A stretch of 64,000 bases of DNA from Phoebastria nigripes (lineage: Eukaryota; Chordata; Aves; Procellariiformes; Diomedeidae): contig JAYKAV010003122.1 of the NCBI GenBank assembly GCA_035582835.1, forward strand, positions 8,466 to 72,465, in the 5' to 3' direction. Positions 12,511 to 24,900 of the stretch are shown piece by piece. The position numbers and the translations under genes are program-made. The notes beneath the pieces are model-generated. The model worked only from the letters and a program-made list of their open reading frames with translations. It was not told where the DNA came from and ran no database searches. Positions within the stretch are counted from its first letter, which is position 1. Every line of letters starts with the position of its first letter.

Positions 12511-14369
12511 ATGCAAGCCTTATTTAGGTGAGCTCGAGTCTTCCACTTTTATCACTGCCTGAGCCTCTTAGCCATCTAGTTATCAGAAGAGAAAGATGGG
12601 AAGACAGTGAGGTCATCAATTTACTAAGCCCTATGTCTGCTCACGTTTAAGATTAGACACAACACCAACAGCATTAGAATAAGAACTGTGTGGTTGACTT
12701 CAGCAGAGATGTAAAGCAAAGGCTGCCTCGCCTGTCTTCTCTTCCCTCTCTGCAAGGCTACTATAAAACCAGATCTTACAGACAGACATACAGGTGCACA
12801 CCACATACTGCCACTATTCACCATAACCATCTAGTGCAGGAAAAGGAGTACAAGGGAAAGCCCAGTATATAGACAAGATGAACTAAGGGGTTTAACCAAT
12901 ATTTTATTATTGTGTGCATGCCTAGATACCACCTTTGTGGTCATAGCACCTTTCCACAGCACTCAGCATACCCCTCTCCAACCTTACTCATTCCAGAAGA
13001 GACTTGTCTGAAGGCACAAGTATTTTTCTGATCTAGAAACTTTTCTAAATTAAGCTCTCTGCCCCTTGCAACACATACCTGAACTGGGAAGGCACACAGG
13101 AATTTGGTATCATACAGTGTGCTGCTAGCATACCAACAAGTACTCATCTCACTCACTTCTTCCTGCAGGTTACAGTCTTCTGGGACATTCTGTCTGGGTG
13201 CAGTACTTGAGGCTCAATCAATTATAGAAAGATATGTTTATTAGAGGCCACAGAGGGGCACGCTTTAGGAGACACAAATCACTTAGAATGAAAACCTTTT
13301 GTTATACATTTGGACAGCACCACACACAACAAGATTCTTGTGTATGACTGGGGAATACAGTAATATAATTAAATAGATTAATAGTCACTAAAACTAGTTT
13401 CCTCTCCATACAATTACAATATAAAGTTGGATTTTTCTCCATAGAGTCTGGAGGACTAGAGTATTGATAGATGCCCATTCTTTTAATCAAGGGAGGGTTG
13501 GGAGGGAAGGGGTTGAAAAAAGGAACCTGTGTCTTTGCTCTTTTGAGCAATGGCACAGAATCTCCATGAAGGGCTGGCAACACTGTCACATGGAATATGT
13601 AACTTGATTAGTTCTTTTTCTAAATACGTGGCGATCATCAGGGTCTTGGCAATTAATCTATAGTTAGTCCACAGTATCATTTCAGGTGGATTTTCAACAG
13701 CAATGTTATTAAAAGTCTGAGGATAACAATACACATGGTGCACAGCACAGAATTTTGAACGTTGGCAGCATCTGCTGCTAAGTTTGACAACCATTAACTG
13801 AGAGAACAGTTTGGGATAGAATCTCAAACCAATCCTAAGATGAAGAGTGTACTAAATGTGATTAAATAAATCAGTCTGTTGTCTATGATCTTCAACAAAA
13901 AGAATTTAAACTCCTTCTATTGAATTTGAGACCCATTTTAGAGATAAGAAATAGAGATAGCAATTTGCTTTTGTCATGAAATAACTCAATGGCAGAATGG
14001 AAAAAAAAAAAAAAGTTTGTGCCTCCTGCCCTTTCCATTTGATTATTTACCTCTGACAGTATAAAGAAGGGAGGCATGGTGGGAGGCAATGACAAAAAAA
14101 CCATCAGATAAAGCGCATGAAAACATCTGGACAGAGTCCGGCAAAAAGAGGCTATAAAGCAGACAGAAAAGACTTACGTGGAAATAGAGAAGAGGTATAA
14201 TGTGTTTAACATGGAGAGAGACAAAAATTACAGAGGAGAACAACCAAATCTGAGATGACATATAAATCAGTTTACAAACAGAACCATTTTCCCAGCACAA
14301 TTACGGTGACAGAAGAATCACTGGAGAGCTTTAAGAAATCATTCACTGAGCACTTACATGGGATAATCT

Positions 14370-15577
14370 AGTAAAGGGGCCCAGGAGACCTGGTTGATCT
14401 TAAAGAACAAACGCCTTGAAGTACAAGAACAGTCCAATTCAATGTGTGGGAAGCTAAACGGGTGTGGAAAGAAGCAGGTGGCTGAATGGGAAACTCCTGA
14501 CAGAGCTCAAACACAAAAGGAAGCAAATGGAAGGTGAAAGTGGGGGTGTGCTCCCCAGGAGGAATACTGAAACTCTGCCTCGGCATGTCAGGATGAAAAT
14601 TAGAAAAGCTTGAAATTGCATGAAAATTCAGTAAATGTGAAAGGCAGCAAGAAGGGCTTCTAAATGCACACTGGTAGCAAGGGGATGACTAAGGAAACTG
14701 TGGGCCCAAAGCTGAATGGGACAGGGGACTAGTGGTAAAAGGAAAACACGTAGGTCCTCGGTGCCTTTTTTGCCTTGGTCTTCAATGGCAAGGACTGTTC
14801 TCAGCCTTCCTCTTCCATGTGCCCAGTAGAAGGATCCAGGGGACTGAAAAACTACCCACAGCAGACAAAGACGGAGTTACGGACCATTTAAGCAAACTGG
14901 GCATACTCAAGTCCCTGGGACCAGACAAGATGCCCCAACAGCACTGAGGGATGCAACAATGGCTGATGTCACTGTGAGGTCACTCTCAGTCACATTGGAA
15001 ACGTCACGGTGATTGGAGGAGGCTCTGGATGACTGGAAACAGGTAAATGTCACATCTGTCTTCAAAAAGGGCAAGAAGGAAGATTCAGGGAATTATAGAC
15101 TGGGTCAGCCTAACATCAGTGCCAAGGAAGGTTATGCAGCAAATCCTCCTGGAACCCATTTCCAGGCACACAAATGACCAGAAGGTGATTGGGAACAGCC
15201 AGCATGGATTTACCAAGGGAAAAAATCAGCCAGGTTGCCTTCTGTGATGAGATGACAGGCCCAATGAAGAAAAGGAAAGCACAGCTTTTGAAAGCGTCTC
15301 TAATTGTATAATTGTAAACAATGGTATGTAGCTGCATCAGGGGAAGTTCAGATTGGACATTAGGAAAATGTTCTTCACTGAGAGGGTGGTTGGTCACTGG
15401 AACAAGCTCCCCAGGGAAGCGGTCAGGGCACCAAGCCTGTCAGAGTTCAAGGAGTATCTGGATGGCATTCTTAGTCATATGATTTAGTTTTAGGTAGTCC
15501 TGTGAGGAGCAGGGAGTTGGACTCAATGATCCTTATGGGTCCCTTCCAACTCAAGATATTCTATGATTCCATGATTT
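14370..15577 (+). mobile_element. CR1 LINE, long fragment with internal deletion
   Basis: This is a forward CR1 starting in the region between endonuclease and reverse transcriptase ('ggggcccaggagacctgg', about 14376-14393). It continues into the reverse transcriptase (to about 15260), then jumps to the 3' UTR ('gttcagattggacattaggaaaatg', split across 15346-15370) and ends in 'attctatgattccatgat' (15558-15575). The piece between about 15260 and 15335 is missing most of the central reverse transcriptase and the ORF2 tail, so a deletion of well over 1 kb relative to a full CR1 is implied. The reading frame is broken by shifts and stops. The element is followed at once by further CR1 pieces. 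Confidence 0.9.
14840..15247 (+). pseudogene. CR1 reverse-transcriptase fragment (frameshifted)
   Basis: Broken reading frames still show CR1 reverse-transcriptase landmarks. One frame has DHLSKLGILKSLGPDKMP (about 14881-14937), matching the CR1 segment just before the polymerase domain. A second frame has [20 protein letters not shown] followed by [11 protein letters not shown] (about 15098-15232), matching the early polymerase motifs. The two parts are in different frames and the catalytic YxDD region is absent. In a live element the protein would copy CR1 RNA into DNA at a nicked target. This copy cannot do so. Confidence 0.85.
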
Positions 15578-15710
15578 ATAGACAGCTGGAACCAGATGGG
15601 TGTACTGCAAAGCACATGGAAAACTGACTGGACCACTGCACTCAAAGGCTAGTGGTCAGTGGTACAACGCAATGGCAGCCAGTTACTAATGATGTTCCTC
15701 AAGGGTTCTT
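15578..15710 (+). mobile_element. CR1 LINE, internal reverse-transcriptase piece
   Basis: Immediately after a CR1 3' terminus, the sequence continues with another forward CR1 piece from inside ORF2. The part 'gtggtacaacgcaatgg' (15659-15675), then 'cagttactaatgatg' and 'cctcaagggttc', corresponds to the CR1 reverse-transcriptase stretch that normally reads VNGA...WQPVTSGVPQGS. It is degraded and lacks ends of its own. It could be an older element into which others inserted, or part of a rearranged copy. Confidence 0.65.
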
Positions 15711-15903
15711 TGCTGGACTTCCTGCATTTTGTCAACGTCTTTCTTGTACTGGGGAGCCCAGAACTGGGCACAGTAAGCAGACGTGATCCCACAAGTACTG
15801 AGTATGGGGAAATAATCCCATCCCTTGACCTGCTGCCTATGCTTTTGCCAACACAGTTCAGTATATGATTAGCTTTCACCACTGCAAGAACCATCCTGAT
15901 GGT
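15711..15903 (-). mobile_element. CR1 LINE fragment, reverse orientation
   Basis: The segment 'cttgtactggggagcccag' (15744-15762), with 'aactgggcacagta' after it, is the reverse complement of the CR1 ORF2-tail region that reads QFWAPQYK in forward elements (compare the start of the window). Sequence up to about 15900 follows the same minus-strand CR1 pattern. It is therefore opposite to its neighbours on both sides. Boundaries are approximate. Confidence 0.75.
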
Positions 15904-15985
15904 TAGGGGCTAGAGCATGATATGCAAAGAAGCTGTGAAAACTGGGTATGTTCAGCTCAAGAAGAGCTGAATATTTGGTCCTCAT
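15904..15985 (+). mobile_element. CR1 LINE fragment, forward
   Basis: This short piece resembles the CR1 segment 'ggggctggagcat...ctgttcagc..gaagag' (here ggggctagagcatgatatgc and later gttcagctcaagaagag). It lies just after a reverse CR1 piece. It is short and diverged, so the call rests on word order. Confidence 0.5.
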
Positions 15986-18900
15986 TCTCCATACTCTTCA
16001 GATCCAAACGTAAAACTCTACAAGCAGCTATGAAACTCACCATCCATTAAGTAAGCATAAAGGACAAACTGAAGCATGGAGACATTACAAGCCAAAAAAC
16101 ACAGTGCTTTTAATTACTTGTTTCCAAAAGTACACAGAATTCTGTAGTAGAGCCAGGAATAAACCCCAAAACAGCCAACTCCCTTTTCCATAAAAGCTTG
16201 CCCCAAAAATGTGTTCTAGCACTAACAGTCCCGTAATTCTGCAGTCTGTCTGATTGGAGGACTCCTGACAACCACTTCACCCAGAATAACTTAAATAAGA
16301 CTTGATAGGACAGTTCAAGCTTTAAGTTTTAGACCGTTTTAACTACTCACTATTACACACACGCTATAAAACACGCAGCTGCATCTAATGTCCCACGATG
16401 ACTTCTGGGCTGCTGAACAATAAATGGCATGGCAGGCCAAAGTGGGAGATGGGTGTTGGCAACATAAGGGTTAATAGGAGGCACATTTATAACATGCCTG
16501 ATGTTGGCATACTGTGTGATGATAACAAACCACACAGTAAAAGAGAGAGGACATCAAAGCACCACACAAAGTTACTTGATATAATTCAAATTCAGAAAGA
16601 AGGACACCCTAAAATTACCTGATGTTTATCCTGCATTTTGTGGCCCTCTCAAGGTAACACCCAAAACAAGACACACGTGTGAATGTAGCCACTGGCATGG
16701 GCAGATCTCCTAAGGCCAAGCATGCCCAAGTTCCCCAGCAGCATGGTACAACCACACATCTGGAACGACTGCTCACTCTGCAGCTGATCAGAGCTCTCCA
16801 CACTTCTACGCACTCTTGCACTCACCAATATACAGCACCAAGGACATAACCTATACGCACAAAATTGTTGCCTATGAATGGCATTAGATAGTTTTTGCAT
16901 CACCTTGGTAAGACACCACTTCGGCCAACAAACCTCTTGTGTTATGCCACTTACTTTGGATATTCATCCTGCTGAGACCTGTCAGTCTTTTCCCAGCATC
17001 CTTTTAAACACACAGCATCAAAATCCTGTGCTTACTGTCTCATTCTCTTTCCATAATAAAAAAATTAGTTTCCCTTAAAACTGCGGCGGATACTTCATCG
17101 CTGGACCAGTGTGTCTCCCTGCCTACATCAGATGAATGATGGGAAGTTTTGGGACAGAAAAACCTCATCAAGCGAGAGTTAATCTGTTTAAATAAAACAG
17201 ATGGAAGATGCACACACAAAAACACCGAAGCAAAGGCCGCAGCTTGAATTATTGTTGTAATCCTTTGCCACATGCCTACAGAAAGCTTGACAACAGCTAA
17301 GCTGTCAACATGCTATCATACCACCCATCCTGCTGACCAATCTTTGTTTTTCTGTACTCCCCCAGTTATCTGTGTCCATCTGTTGTCTCCTGTCTCATCT
17401 TTAGCTTGCTAGCTCTTTGGGGCAGGGAACATTTTTTGCCCTGCGTTTGAATTAGGATTGTGTAGGTGCTACCACAATAGGCAGGGATAATAACAACAAC
17501 AATAATTAGGTTATATCTTACTATCTCCTTGGGTTGGAATGTTTCCCTCCTGACTTCACAGCAGTGTTAATAAACAATTATTACTTGGTGCAATATGGGG
17601 CCTCATAAACAAATAATTGCATCCCAACCTACCTTCGACCATTTCACCAGTCATCCCTTGAGGCCTGAATCTGCTGAGCTCTCCATATGCTCCAAACGGT
17701 GAATGTGTGTGAACTCAGCTCCAGAAGAAGATACCAGTCTTGCAGTGCAGCAGGACTAACACCCTGCATATAACCCTTAGGTTTTCCTTGGACAGAACAA
17801 GCTTCCTACACACAAACTGTTGCCTCCTACTTTTGTGTGTCAACCCTGACTCACTTCTAGTGCCAAGAAGTACAGGATAATATCTTCATCCTCCACTCAC
17901 TCTGAAAAATGGCAAGAGCCTGCAGTTACAAGTTTATATAAGAAGGTAGAAAATGGTTATATTATAAACTGTGCACACACATAGTGGCCAAGCTCAACAT
18001 TGTCCAAGTTAAACAAGCATATACTCCTGGATGTTCTGTTAAACCAAAAGGAAGAAACTACCTTCTTTGAGAAGATTTGTTAGGGGAACCAGCCCTCTGC
18101 ACTGGAGATGCTCAGAAATTCACTCCTAGGCCCGACTGGCTCCAGACAAGCTGTTCATGTAAATCTAAGATTCAGGAAAAGATAGAAGTAACACACTACA
18201 TAGTATGTCTTGGATTACTCTCTGGTAGCCACTGAAAGGTTTTGCTGAACCGTAAGAGAAGGAGAGCTCCGTTCCCCGAGTAACATCCTCCTCTCTGGAA
18301 GTGCCACGAGCCCCTTTCACAAGTACTGAAGTATATGCCTTTACTGAATCAGGCGTTAGGCTCCCTCTTCTCAAATCCCCTGGGTGCTAACGCACCTCCT
18401 TGTAATGCCTAATCCACACTACTCTGCTTTAGGCAACTGGAAGAAAAGGAAGAAAATCCTTTGCCCTTGTCCACTACATTTGATGGAAGAGCACAGAAAA
18501 ATCATTTTGTAGTAACTGTGACACACCATACAAACCTGCAGTGGTTTTTAACAGGTGAAAGCGGAAGTATAAGTCTTCTTTTCCATCTCCAAATCATTTC
18601 TCCAAATCTTCCCAGTGTAAATTAATCAGTGACCAGGATAAGAGTCTTGAATAACTTCCATTTCCTAGTTACGAGGATGCAGAAAGCTGGGCCAGCCCTT
18701 TGCTTGTTTGTTATTCGCAGAAATAGAAAGGCTTACAGTGCTGGATACTAAACGTGACACTGCTGAATGCACAAGCTCCCTCAGGCCTTTTTGGGACATG
18801 CACTGTAAAACTGGATCATGCCAGGGGCATGGAAGGTGCTGCAGCGGCATTTGCAGAGGGAGAGTTTCACCCTGGCCCTGCCTCCCTATGCTCCCACCAC

Positions 18901-19004
18901 AACAGCCAGTGAGGGGAGAAGCCTGCCTTTCAGGGAGTGCAAGAGGTGTTGGGACCAGACATTGGGAGTTCAGGCAGCCCATTCCCAGTCAAAACTATAA
19001 TAAA
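15986..19004. other. Noncoding stretch
   Basis: About 3 kb without a gene I can support. It contains one L2-type repeat (listed separately) ending in an AAC/AAT microsatellite near 17490-17510. The remaining sequence shows no recognisable protein similarity, RNA gene or CpG island. Confidence 0.7.
17370..17512 (+). repeat. Ancient L2/MIR-type repeat 3' end
   Basis: The string 'gctctttggggcagggaac' (17412-17430), with a preceding 'tgtctcatctt' and a following 'gtgctaccacaata' (17466-17479), is a pattern widespread in turtles, crocodilians and birds. It resembles the shared 3' end of L2-type LINEs and their SINE partners. It ends in an AT/AAC-rich tail. The precise family is uncertain. Confidence 0.6.
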
Positions 19005-19706
19005 ACAACGTAGATAAAATTTGGCGTCTGTCTCATCTGCTCTTAAAACTTCCAATGATGAGGGTACTACAACCTCTCTCAGGAAGCTGTTTTCATGCTT
19101 AACTATCCAAATACTCATAAAGCTTCTCCTAGCACCTATCTCCACATCTTCCTTGCTACAAATTAAGCTGATTACTTCTTGTCCTATCCCCAGTGGACAC
19201 AGAGAACAATTAATCACTGTCTTAAACCAAGCCTTCAAATATTGGAAGACTTTTCATGTCCCTCGTCAATCTTCTCTCTAGACTAAACCAACACAGTTCA
19301 TGGAGCCTCTCCTCGCAGGTGGCACTTGCCACTCTGGCTGCCCTCTCCTCATCTCCTTCCACCATTTCTGGTTTTGCTGCTCACACTGGACACAGTGCTC
19401 TGCTGTGGCTTCAGCAGTGGCTGCTAGAGTAGAAAAACTACTGCCTGTGTGCTACACGTGACATTCCTGTTAAATATACCCTAAAATGAGATTTGCTTTT
19501 TTGCAATGTCACCACACTGTTGACTCACATTCAGTCTCTGACTCACTGTAGTGCCTCCCAGATCCTTTTCTGCAGTTCTGTTGCCTGGCTTGTTATCCCC
19601 CATTTTACATGTAGGCATTTGATTTCATCTTCCTAAGTACAGTACTTTTCATTTGTCTTTAATAAATTTCTTCTTATCAAATTCAGACCATTTTCCAGTT
19701 TAATAG
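19005..19706 (-). mobile_element. Ancient CR1 LINE (amniote type), reverse
   Basis: On the plus strand the sequence reads as the reverse complement of an old CR1 3' region: 'aacctctctcaggaagctg' near 19071, 'caaatattggaagac' near 19236, 'ttctctctagactaaacc' near 19272, 'gcctctcctcgcaggt' near 19305, 'tttgcaatgtcaccacactg' near 19502, 'tcccagatccttttctgc' near 19557 and 'agaccattttccagttt' near 19686. This order matches the CR1 type found across reptiles and birds. It is diverged, its frames are broken, and it lacks the young ATTCTATG tail seen at the other CR1 copies here, so it is probably older. Confidence 0.85.
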
Positions 19707-20582
19707 GTATATGACCTATGTTGTGCCAAGAAAGCCTATCAACTTCCTGTCTCATGTTACACATCGGCAACAAAGAGAACATAGAAGGAAGAACTGCTTT
19801 GTTCAGGCAAACTTCTTAAAAGAGTTACTGTCTCACCAAAAGCCTATCAATTTGTTACTCCCTTTTCACTCTGCATTTCTACCTGATACACTGTGGTCTT
19901 AGTAAACAAACAGCAGCTCACTCTAGCCTCATAAAATACATTTATTCAATCCACTGCCAAAAAAGTACTGCAACATCCCAGGCACCATGTCACTCTATGA
20001 CCCAAGCTAGTACTAAACAGAGCTGCTAGCAACTCATTAACTAGGTCATATCAACCAACAAGGAAGATGAGAGACACATTTAAAAAACTAATTATATTGA
20101 GCTAAATCCTTAAGACCCAGCTCAACAAAATTATGCCTTTTGGTCCACTGTTGTTAGATATGCACTCAATATGTATTTGATTAATGACTTATATGAAATT
20201 ACATCAAGGATCAATTTGTTTCCTTGTATTTTCCCATAAAGCCCTTAACATTTGATTCCCAGATATGTATTTTAAATGCATATACCTGAAATTATATTGT
20301 ACCATACCCTCCTTCAAAGTGCTGCATGAGCTGGCCAGACAAGCCAGCAGATTTTGATTCCAGGACTTCAATGCAATGTCAGGCATACAGAGTCCCTTGA
20401 GAAGGTTGGCCTTAGTCCCATCACAGGATTCCTGCAATCCCCATCTCTGTCCCCAGAAAAAGTCAAAACAATCAATAATTTAAAATTTCTTTTCTTCGTG
20501 GTCTACAAAAAGATTGCAGTGTGTAACCAGTCATAGTAACAGAGCAATTAAAGAAACTGGAATCTTTCTCTCCCACAAATTA
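19707..20582. other. Noncoding stretch between CR1 elements
   Basis: About 880 bases of AT-rich sequence with no gene, RNA or repeat that I recognise. Confidence 0.65.
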
Positions 20583-21052
20583 AGAAGGATGTTAAAGTAC
20601 TTGAATGTGTCCAGAGGAGGGCAACAAAGCTGAAAGGGCTGGAAGGCATGTCCTATGAGGAGTGGCTGAGGACTCTGGGTTTGTCTAGTTTGGAGAAAAG
20701 GAGGCTGAGAGGCAACCTCATTGCTCTCTACAGCTTCCTGAGGAAGGGAACTGGAGAGGGAGGTGCTGATCTCTTCTCCCTGCTATTCAGTGACAGGACA
20801 TGTAGGAATGGTTCAAAGATGCATCAGGGAGGTTCAGACCAGATATTAGGAAACACTTCTTCATAGAGAGGGTGACCAAACACTGGAACAGGCTTCCTAG
20901 AGGGGTTGCTGATGCCCCATGCCTGTCAGAGGCATTTGCACAATGCCCTTAATAACATGCTTTAACTTTTGGTCTGCCCTGAAGTGGTCAGGCAGTTGGA
21001 CTAGATGATCATTGTAGGTCTCTTCCAACTGGAACTATTCTATTCTATTCTC
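20583..21052 (+). mobile_element. CR1 LINE, 3' end
   Basis: This is a forward CR1 tail. The coding remnant shows [19 protein letters not shown] and [13 protein letters not shown] (about 20651-20745). The 3' UTR has 'ggttcagaccagatattagg' (20830-20849), the 'actggaacaggcttcc' block and 'ttggactagatgatcatt' (20996-21013). It ends in TATTC repeats (21037-21051). The 5' truncation at about 20583 is typical for CR1. The frame is interrupted, so no protein is expected. Confidence 0.92.
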
Positions 21053-21264
21053 AGATACAGGAAGCCTTCCTTTCAAGGAACCTCATAATGCTTTACAAAT
21101 GATAATTTTGAATTTTCAGTGGATGGAGAAAGCTATGACTAGTATGAAAAACTGGTTTGACACATTCTGGGAAAGAACTCCAGACTTTGCTTCTTAAGTT
21201 AATACTTAAGGACCATCCTGTCTGCTCTACTGACACTCCATACCACTGTAGCGATGTTCATGGG
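21053..21264. other. Spacer between two CR1 elements
   Basis: About 210 bases without a confident feature. A short segment near 21112-21135 is vaguely MIR-like but too weak to call. Confidence 0.5.
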
Positions 21265-21970
21265 TCGTGCATCAGTACATGCTGAGGGCTACCTGGCTGA
21301 AAAGCAGCTTTGCAGAAAAGGACCTTGGAGTCCTGGTGGACACCAAGTTGAACATCAGCCAGCAACGTCCCCTTGCACAAGAGACGACTACTGGTATCCT
21401 GGGCTGCATTAGGAGTGTTGCCAGCAGGTTAAGGAAGGGGATCCTTCCCCTCTACTCAGCACTGGTGAGGCCAAACANGGAGTACTGTGTGCAGTTCTGG
21501 GCCGCCCAGTACAGATGGATATAACAGGGGGAGTCCAACAAAGGGTCACGAAGAGGATTAAGAGCATCTTTCACATGAGGAAAGGCTGGGAGAGCTGGGA
21601 CTGTTTAGTCTGGAGAAGAAAAGACTCAGGGGGGTGGATCTTATCAAAGTGCATAAATACCTGAAGGTGGGGTGTAAAGGTGACAGAGCCAGGCTCTTTT
21701 CAGTGGTGCCCAATGACAGGGCCAGAGGCAACAAGCACCAACTGAAACACAGGAGGTCCTGTCTGAACATCAGGAAACACTTTTTTATTGTGAGGGTGAC
21801 CAAGCCCTGGCGCAGGTTGCCCAGAGAAGTTGTGGTGTCTCCCTCCTTGAAGATATTCAAAAGCCATCTGGGCATGGTCACCTTTTCTAGGTGGCCCTGC
21901 TTGAGCAGGGGGTTGGATCAGATGACCTCCAGAGGTCCCTTCCAACCTCAACCATTCTGTGACTCTGTGG
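21265..21970 (+). mobile_element. CR1 LINE, ORF2 tail and 3' end
   Basis: This forward CR1 is longer than its neighbour. It begins in the late reverse-transcriptase region (EKDLGVLVDTKLNISQQ, about 21315-21365) and continues through [17 protein letters not shown] (about 21448-21501; one N at 21478). A small deletion or shift follows near 21510-21530. The 3' UTR holds 'gttggatcagatgacctcc' (21912-21930) and ends in 'attctgtgactctgtg' (21954-21969). Stops break the reading frame. It lies about 210 bp downstream of another CR1 in the same orientation but contains more of the 5' side, so the two are separate insertions rather than one split copy. Confidence 0.92.
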
Positions 21971-24900
21971 GTTTCACCAGCCATTAACAGGTGAAAAATC
22001 TTCCTGGAAAATAGTTGCTCCATAGCTTAATCTATTCCTTTTCAAATGTGTCCTGATGCTACAGCAGATCCTTCTGTAGTCTGATATTGCAGATGGTGCA
22101 GAGAAGAATCTAGCAGCCAGGACGGGTTCCTTCTCAGGACAATGCTGCCATTTCGCTTATTGCATGAATTGACCGAGATCTTTGTGAGATCACTTGAATT
22201 CAGACTTACGCAACACTCAGAAGGGTCAGAGAGGTTATTCCCTCCTTTCCATTATTTGCCAGAACTAGTGAAGACAGAAAGCACAGTGGTCAAAATAATT
22301 CAGATCAAACTGTTCAATGCCATAAGAATATATTGCTCACATCAGCAGAGAGGTTTATTCCAGACAAGATCTCAGACTAAAGCAAGGACTCTTATCTTCC
22401 TTATGTGTCCCTAACAGCTGGAAGCACAAAAGGAGAGCAGCATAGCCTCCCACTGGCTCTTCCAGTCTAATGAACAGAAGAGAATTCAACTAAGCAAGGG
22501 AGGGAGATATCACAATCTTGTCTCACATTCCAGTGCTCTGAGGACCAGAAGAGAAAATGTTAAATGTGCACATCACAATCTTGTACCCGTGTTCAGTGAC
22601 TGACTTATCCACATGCAGTAAGTGAAGGTCAGTTGAGCTACTAGATATCTGCAACTAACAAGAGCAAGTATGCCATTATGACTGGTGCATTAACTTGCAC
22701 CACAGCTTAATTAATTTATAGATACAACAGTAACTACAAGAGTAGAAAATCAGGAGAGTGCCAAACTGAACAGAAAGCCTCTTGAATGCTAACATGCCTT
22801 GAAAAATCTCTCTTCCATTTTGCTTTTTAATAAAAATGAAATATTTCTTTACTTATGTTTTGTAAGAAAATACAGTTGGCTACCTGGTAATTCCTTAGCA
22901 CGCATCAGTTGAAAACTGTGCAGTTACAGAGGAAAAGATTCCCCCTTAAGACAAGTGAAGGGCTCTAAACTTAAGGTGAACAGGTTTTTCTTCAGCCCTT
23001 TCCTTGCTTCCCTCCATGACTGGTCATGAAGACAGCTGACAGAAGGTCCTTCCACACATCCCTCACCAGGTTCCTCCACACTCCATTTAGTTTCTGCAGT
23101 TCAAGCAGATTCCTTTTTCCCCTGAAATCAATGTTTAATTAACACATTATTGGAAAAAAAAAAATGGGCTGCAACAGCAGACTGAAATGAAGCCAGCACC
23201 TTGCTGCTCTGCAGATGCAGCCAGTTCCATCAGACAGTTACCCCGCTGGAGAGTTCTTCTTCTCCTCATCTTCCTTCAGCTGCCAGCAAACATCATCCTC
23301 TTGCTTAGTTACCTTCCCTTCCATCCCCATGAGACTCCTTCCCTCCTTAGAAGCAGTTCACAACAGCAGGAAAGTCAGAAAATAGAGGGAGAAGGGGAGC
23401 AAGTGCTCTCTGGGTAGCCTCACAGTATGACCGATGCCTCACCTTTAATGCTGCCATCCCCATGGGAGCAGCACACCGATTCCCCTGACAACACCCCCCA
23501 TCAACACGGCAATAGGATCAGCAGTGCAGCGGAAACAGGACAGTATGCTTTGCCATGAGCAGAGGATGCTCCCAGGGTCAAACTCACAAACAGATTCTGG
23601 GACTACATGCAGCTATACGTACCCAAAGGCAGTGGAGAAGCTACCAGCAGCTTCAAAAGGTTTACATCATACCTCTCCCCATCCTTATCAATTATTATTC
23701 CATCCCATTCCTTGGCTCTCATCCGGCTGCTGGGAGGTACTTGGATGCAGGGGATGCTGCAGCACTGCCAAGGGCATTATGAGGCAGGCCTAGGCCTTGG
23801 GTGTCCTCCCTGCTAAACACACAGGCACCTTCACCACAGGGTTGGTGCAGCAGGCAAGAGACAACAGAGTCCATGAACTCCTGGGCTAGGCTGCTCTAGT
23901 TATGAAGGGAGACATCAGGATCTTTGAAAGAGTCTACTATCGCAGCACTGTCATTCCCAGGATCCAAAGCTACTTGTGTTAATTAGTTCCCGTGATGTGA
24001 TGGATGACAAGTGGCAGGGCCAGGAATGACACAAGCAGATTGTGTTCGAAATAAGCCGTCCCTCACCATCAAGGGCAGAGGAAAGGAATTTGGAAAGGAC
24101 AGGAGCTGAGCACACCACTGAGGAGGTGACAGGTATGCTGACAGAGCCCCCCTCATCCCTGACATCCCCTTCCCAACACCCCGGCTCACTCCTGCTGCCA
24201 GCAGACAAGAAACAGGCAGGGGAGCATGCCTGGGAGAGAATTCAGGCACAGGGCCGTGAGAGACAAGGGGAAAGCTCTAAGAGACATGCAGAAGCAAGGC
24301 AGATGAAGGGCTGATCTGCTCTGTAGCAAGGGGCCACATTTCAGACAGAGTTGAACTTCTGATGACTGTGGGCGCACCTCCACCACCCTCTGCAAAGCCA
24401 CATAGCGACGCCTGCAACAGCCCGGCGTCCCCAGAGGCTGCAGGCTTTAGCCCAGACGGAGGACTCTGCCAAGCTGGCTGCGTGGTATACAGTTCCCAAC
24501 AGCTGTCCACAGTGCTCAGAGAGCACCTTTTTCTGTGAATAGCAACAAGACAAATCATATCCCCACCTCCCCTTAAGGAAGAATGCAGGATCTTCCAACA
24601 CCACTGGCATATTTCCACTAGGAGTCTTATTGCTCAACTTTTCAAGCACGCTACTACAGGGACACCGCACTTCATCCCTACTAGACCTCAATAAAAACCA
24701 TACTCAGGCTAGCCCAACCCAAAGTCATGACTTTTTCATGCCAAAAAAAAAAAAAAAAGTACAAACACAGAGCACTAAAAATGCCATCCACTGCCCACAA
24801 CAAGGAGAAAGGCAGAACAAACTTCTCGCATGCTGCCTTTCTACAAACATGTCTTGGTCTGGCTGTTTGGATCGGCGGTGAGAGGTCAAAACACCACCTT

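Larger units (their letters stand above)
1630..14369. other. Noncoding stretch without recognisable genes
   Basis: About 12.7 kb with no open frame that I can connect to a protein family. Open frames here are short and often overlap on both strands. The longest is 193 codons on the minus strand at 8487-9068, in a stretch where several frames are open at once, and it shows no domain, signal peptide or splice context. The block holds small A/T tracts, an A19 run, a CAAA-type simple repeat, a pyrimidine-rich region and one tRNA-derived SINE head, each listed separately. A weak MIR-like trace occurs near 3035-3075. It is most likely intronic or intergenic. Confidence 0.7.
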
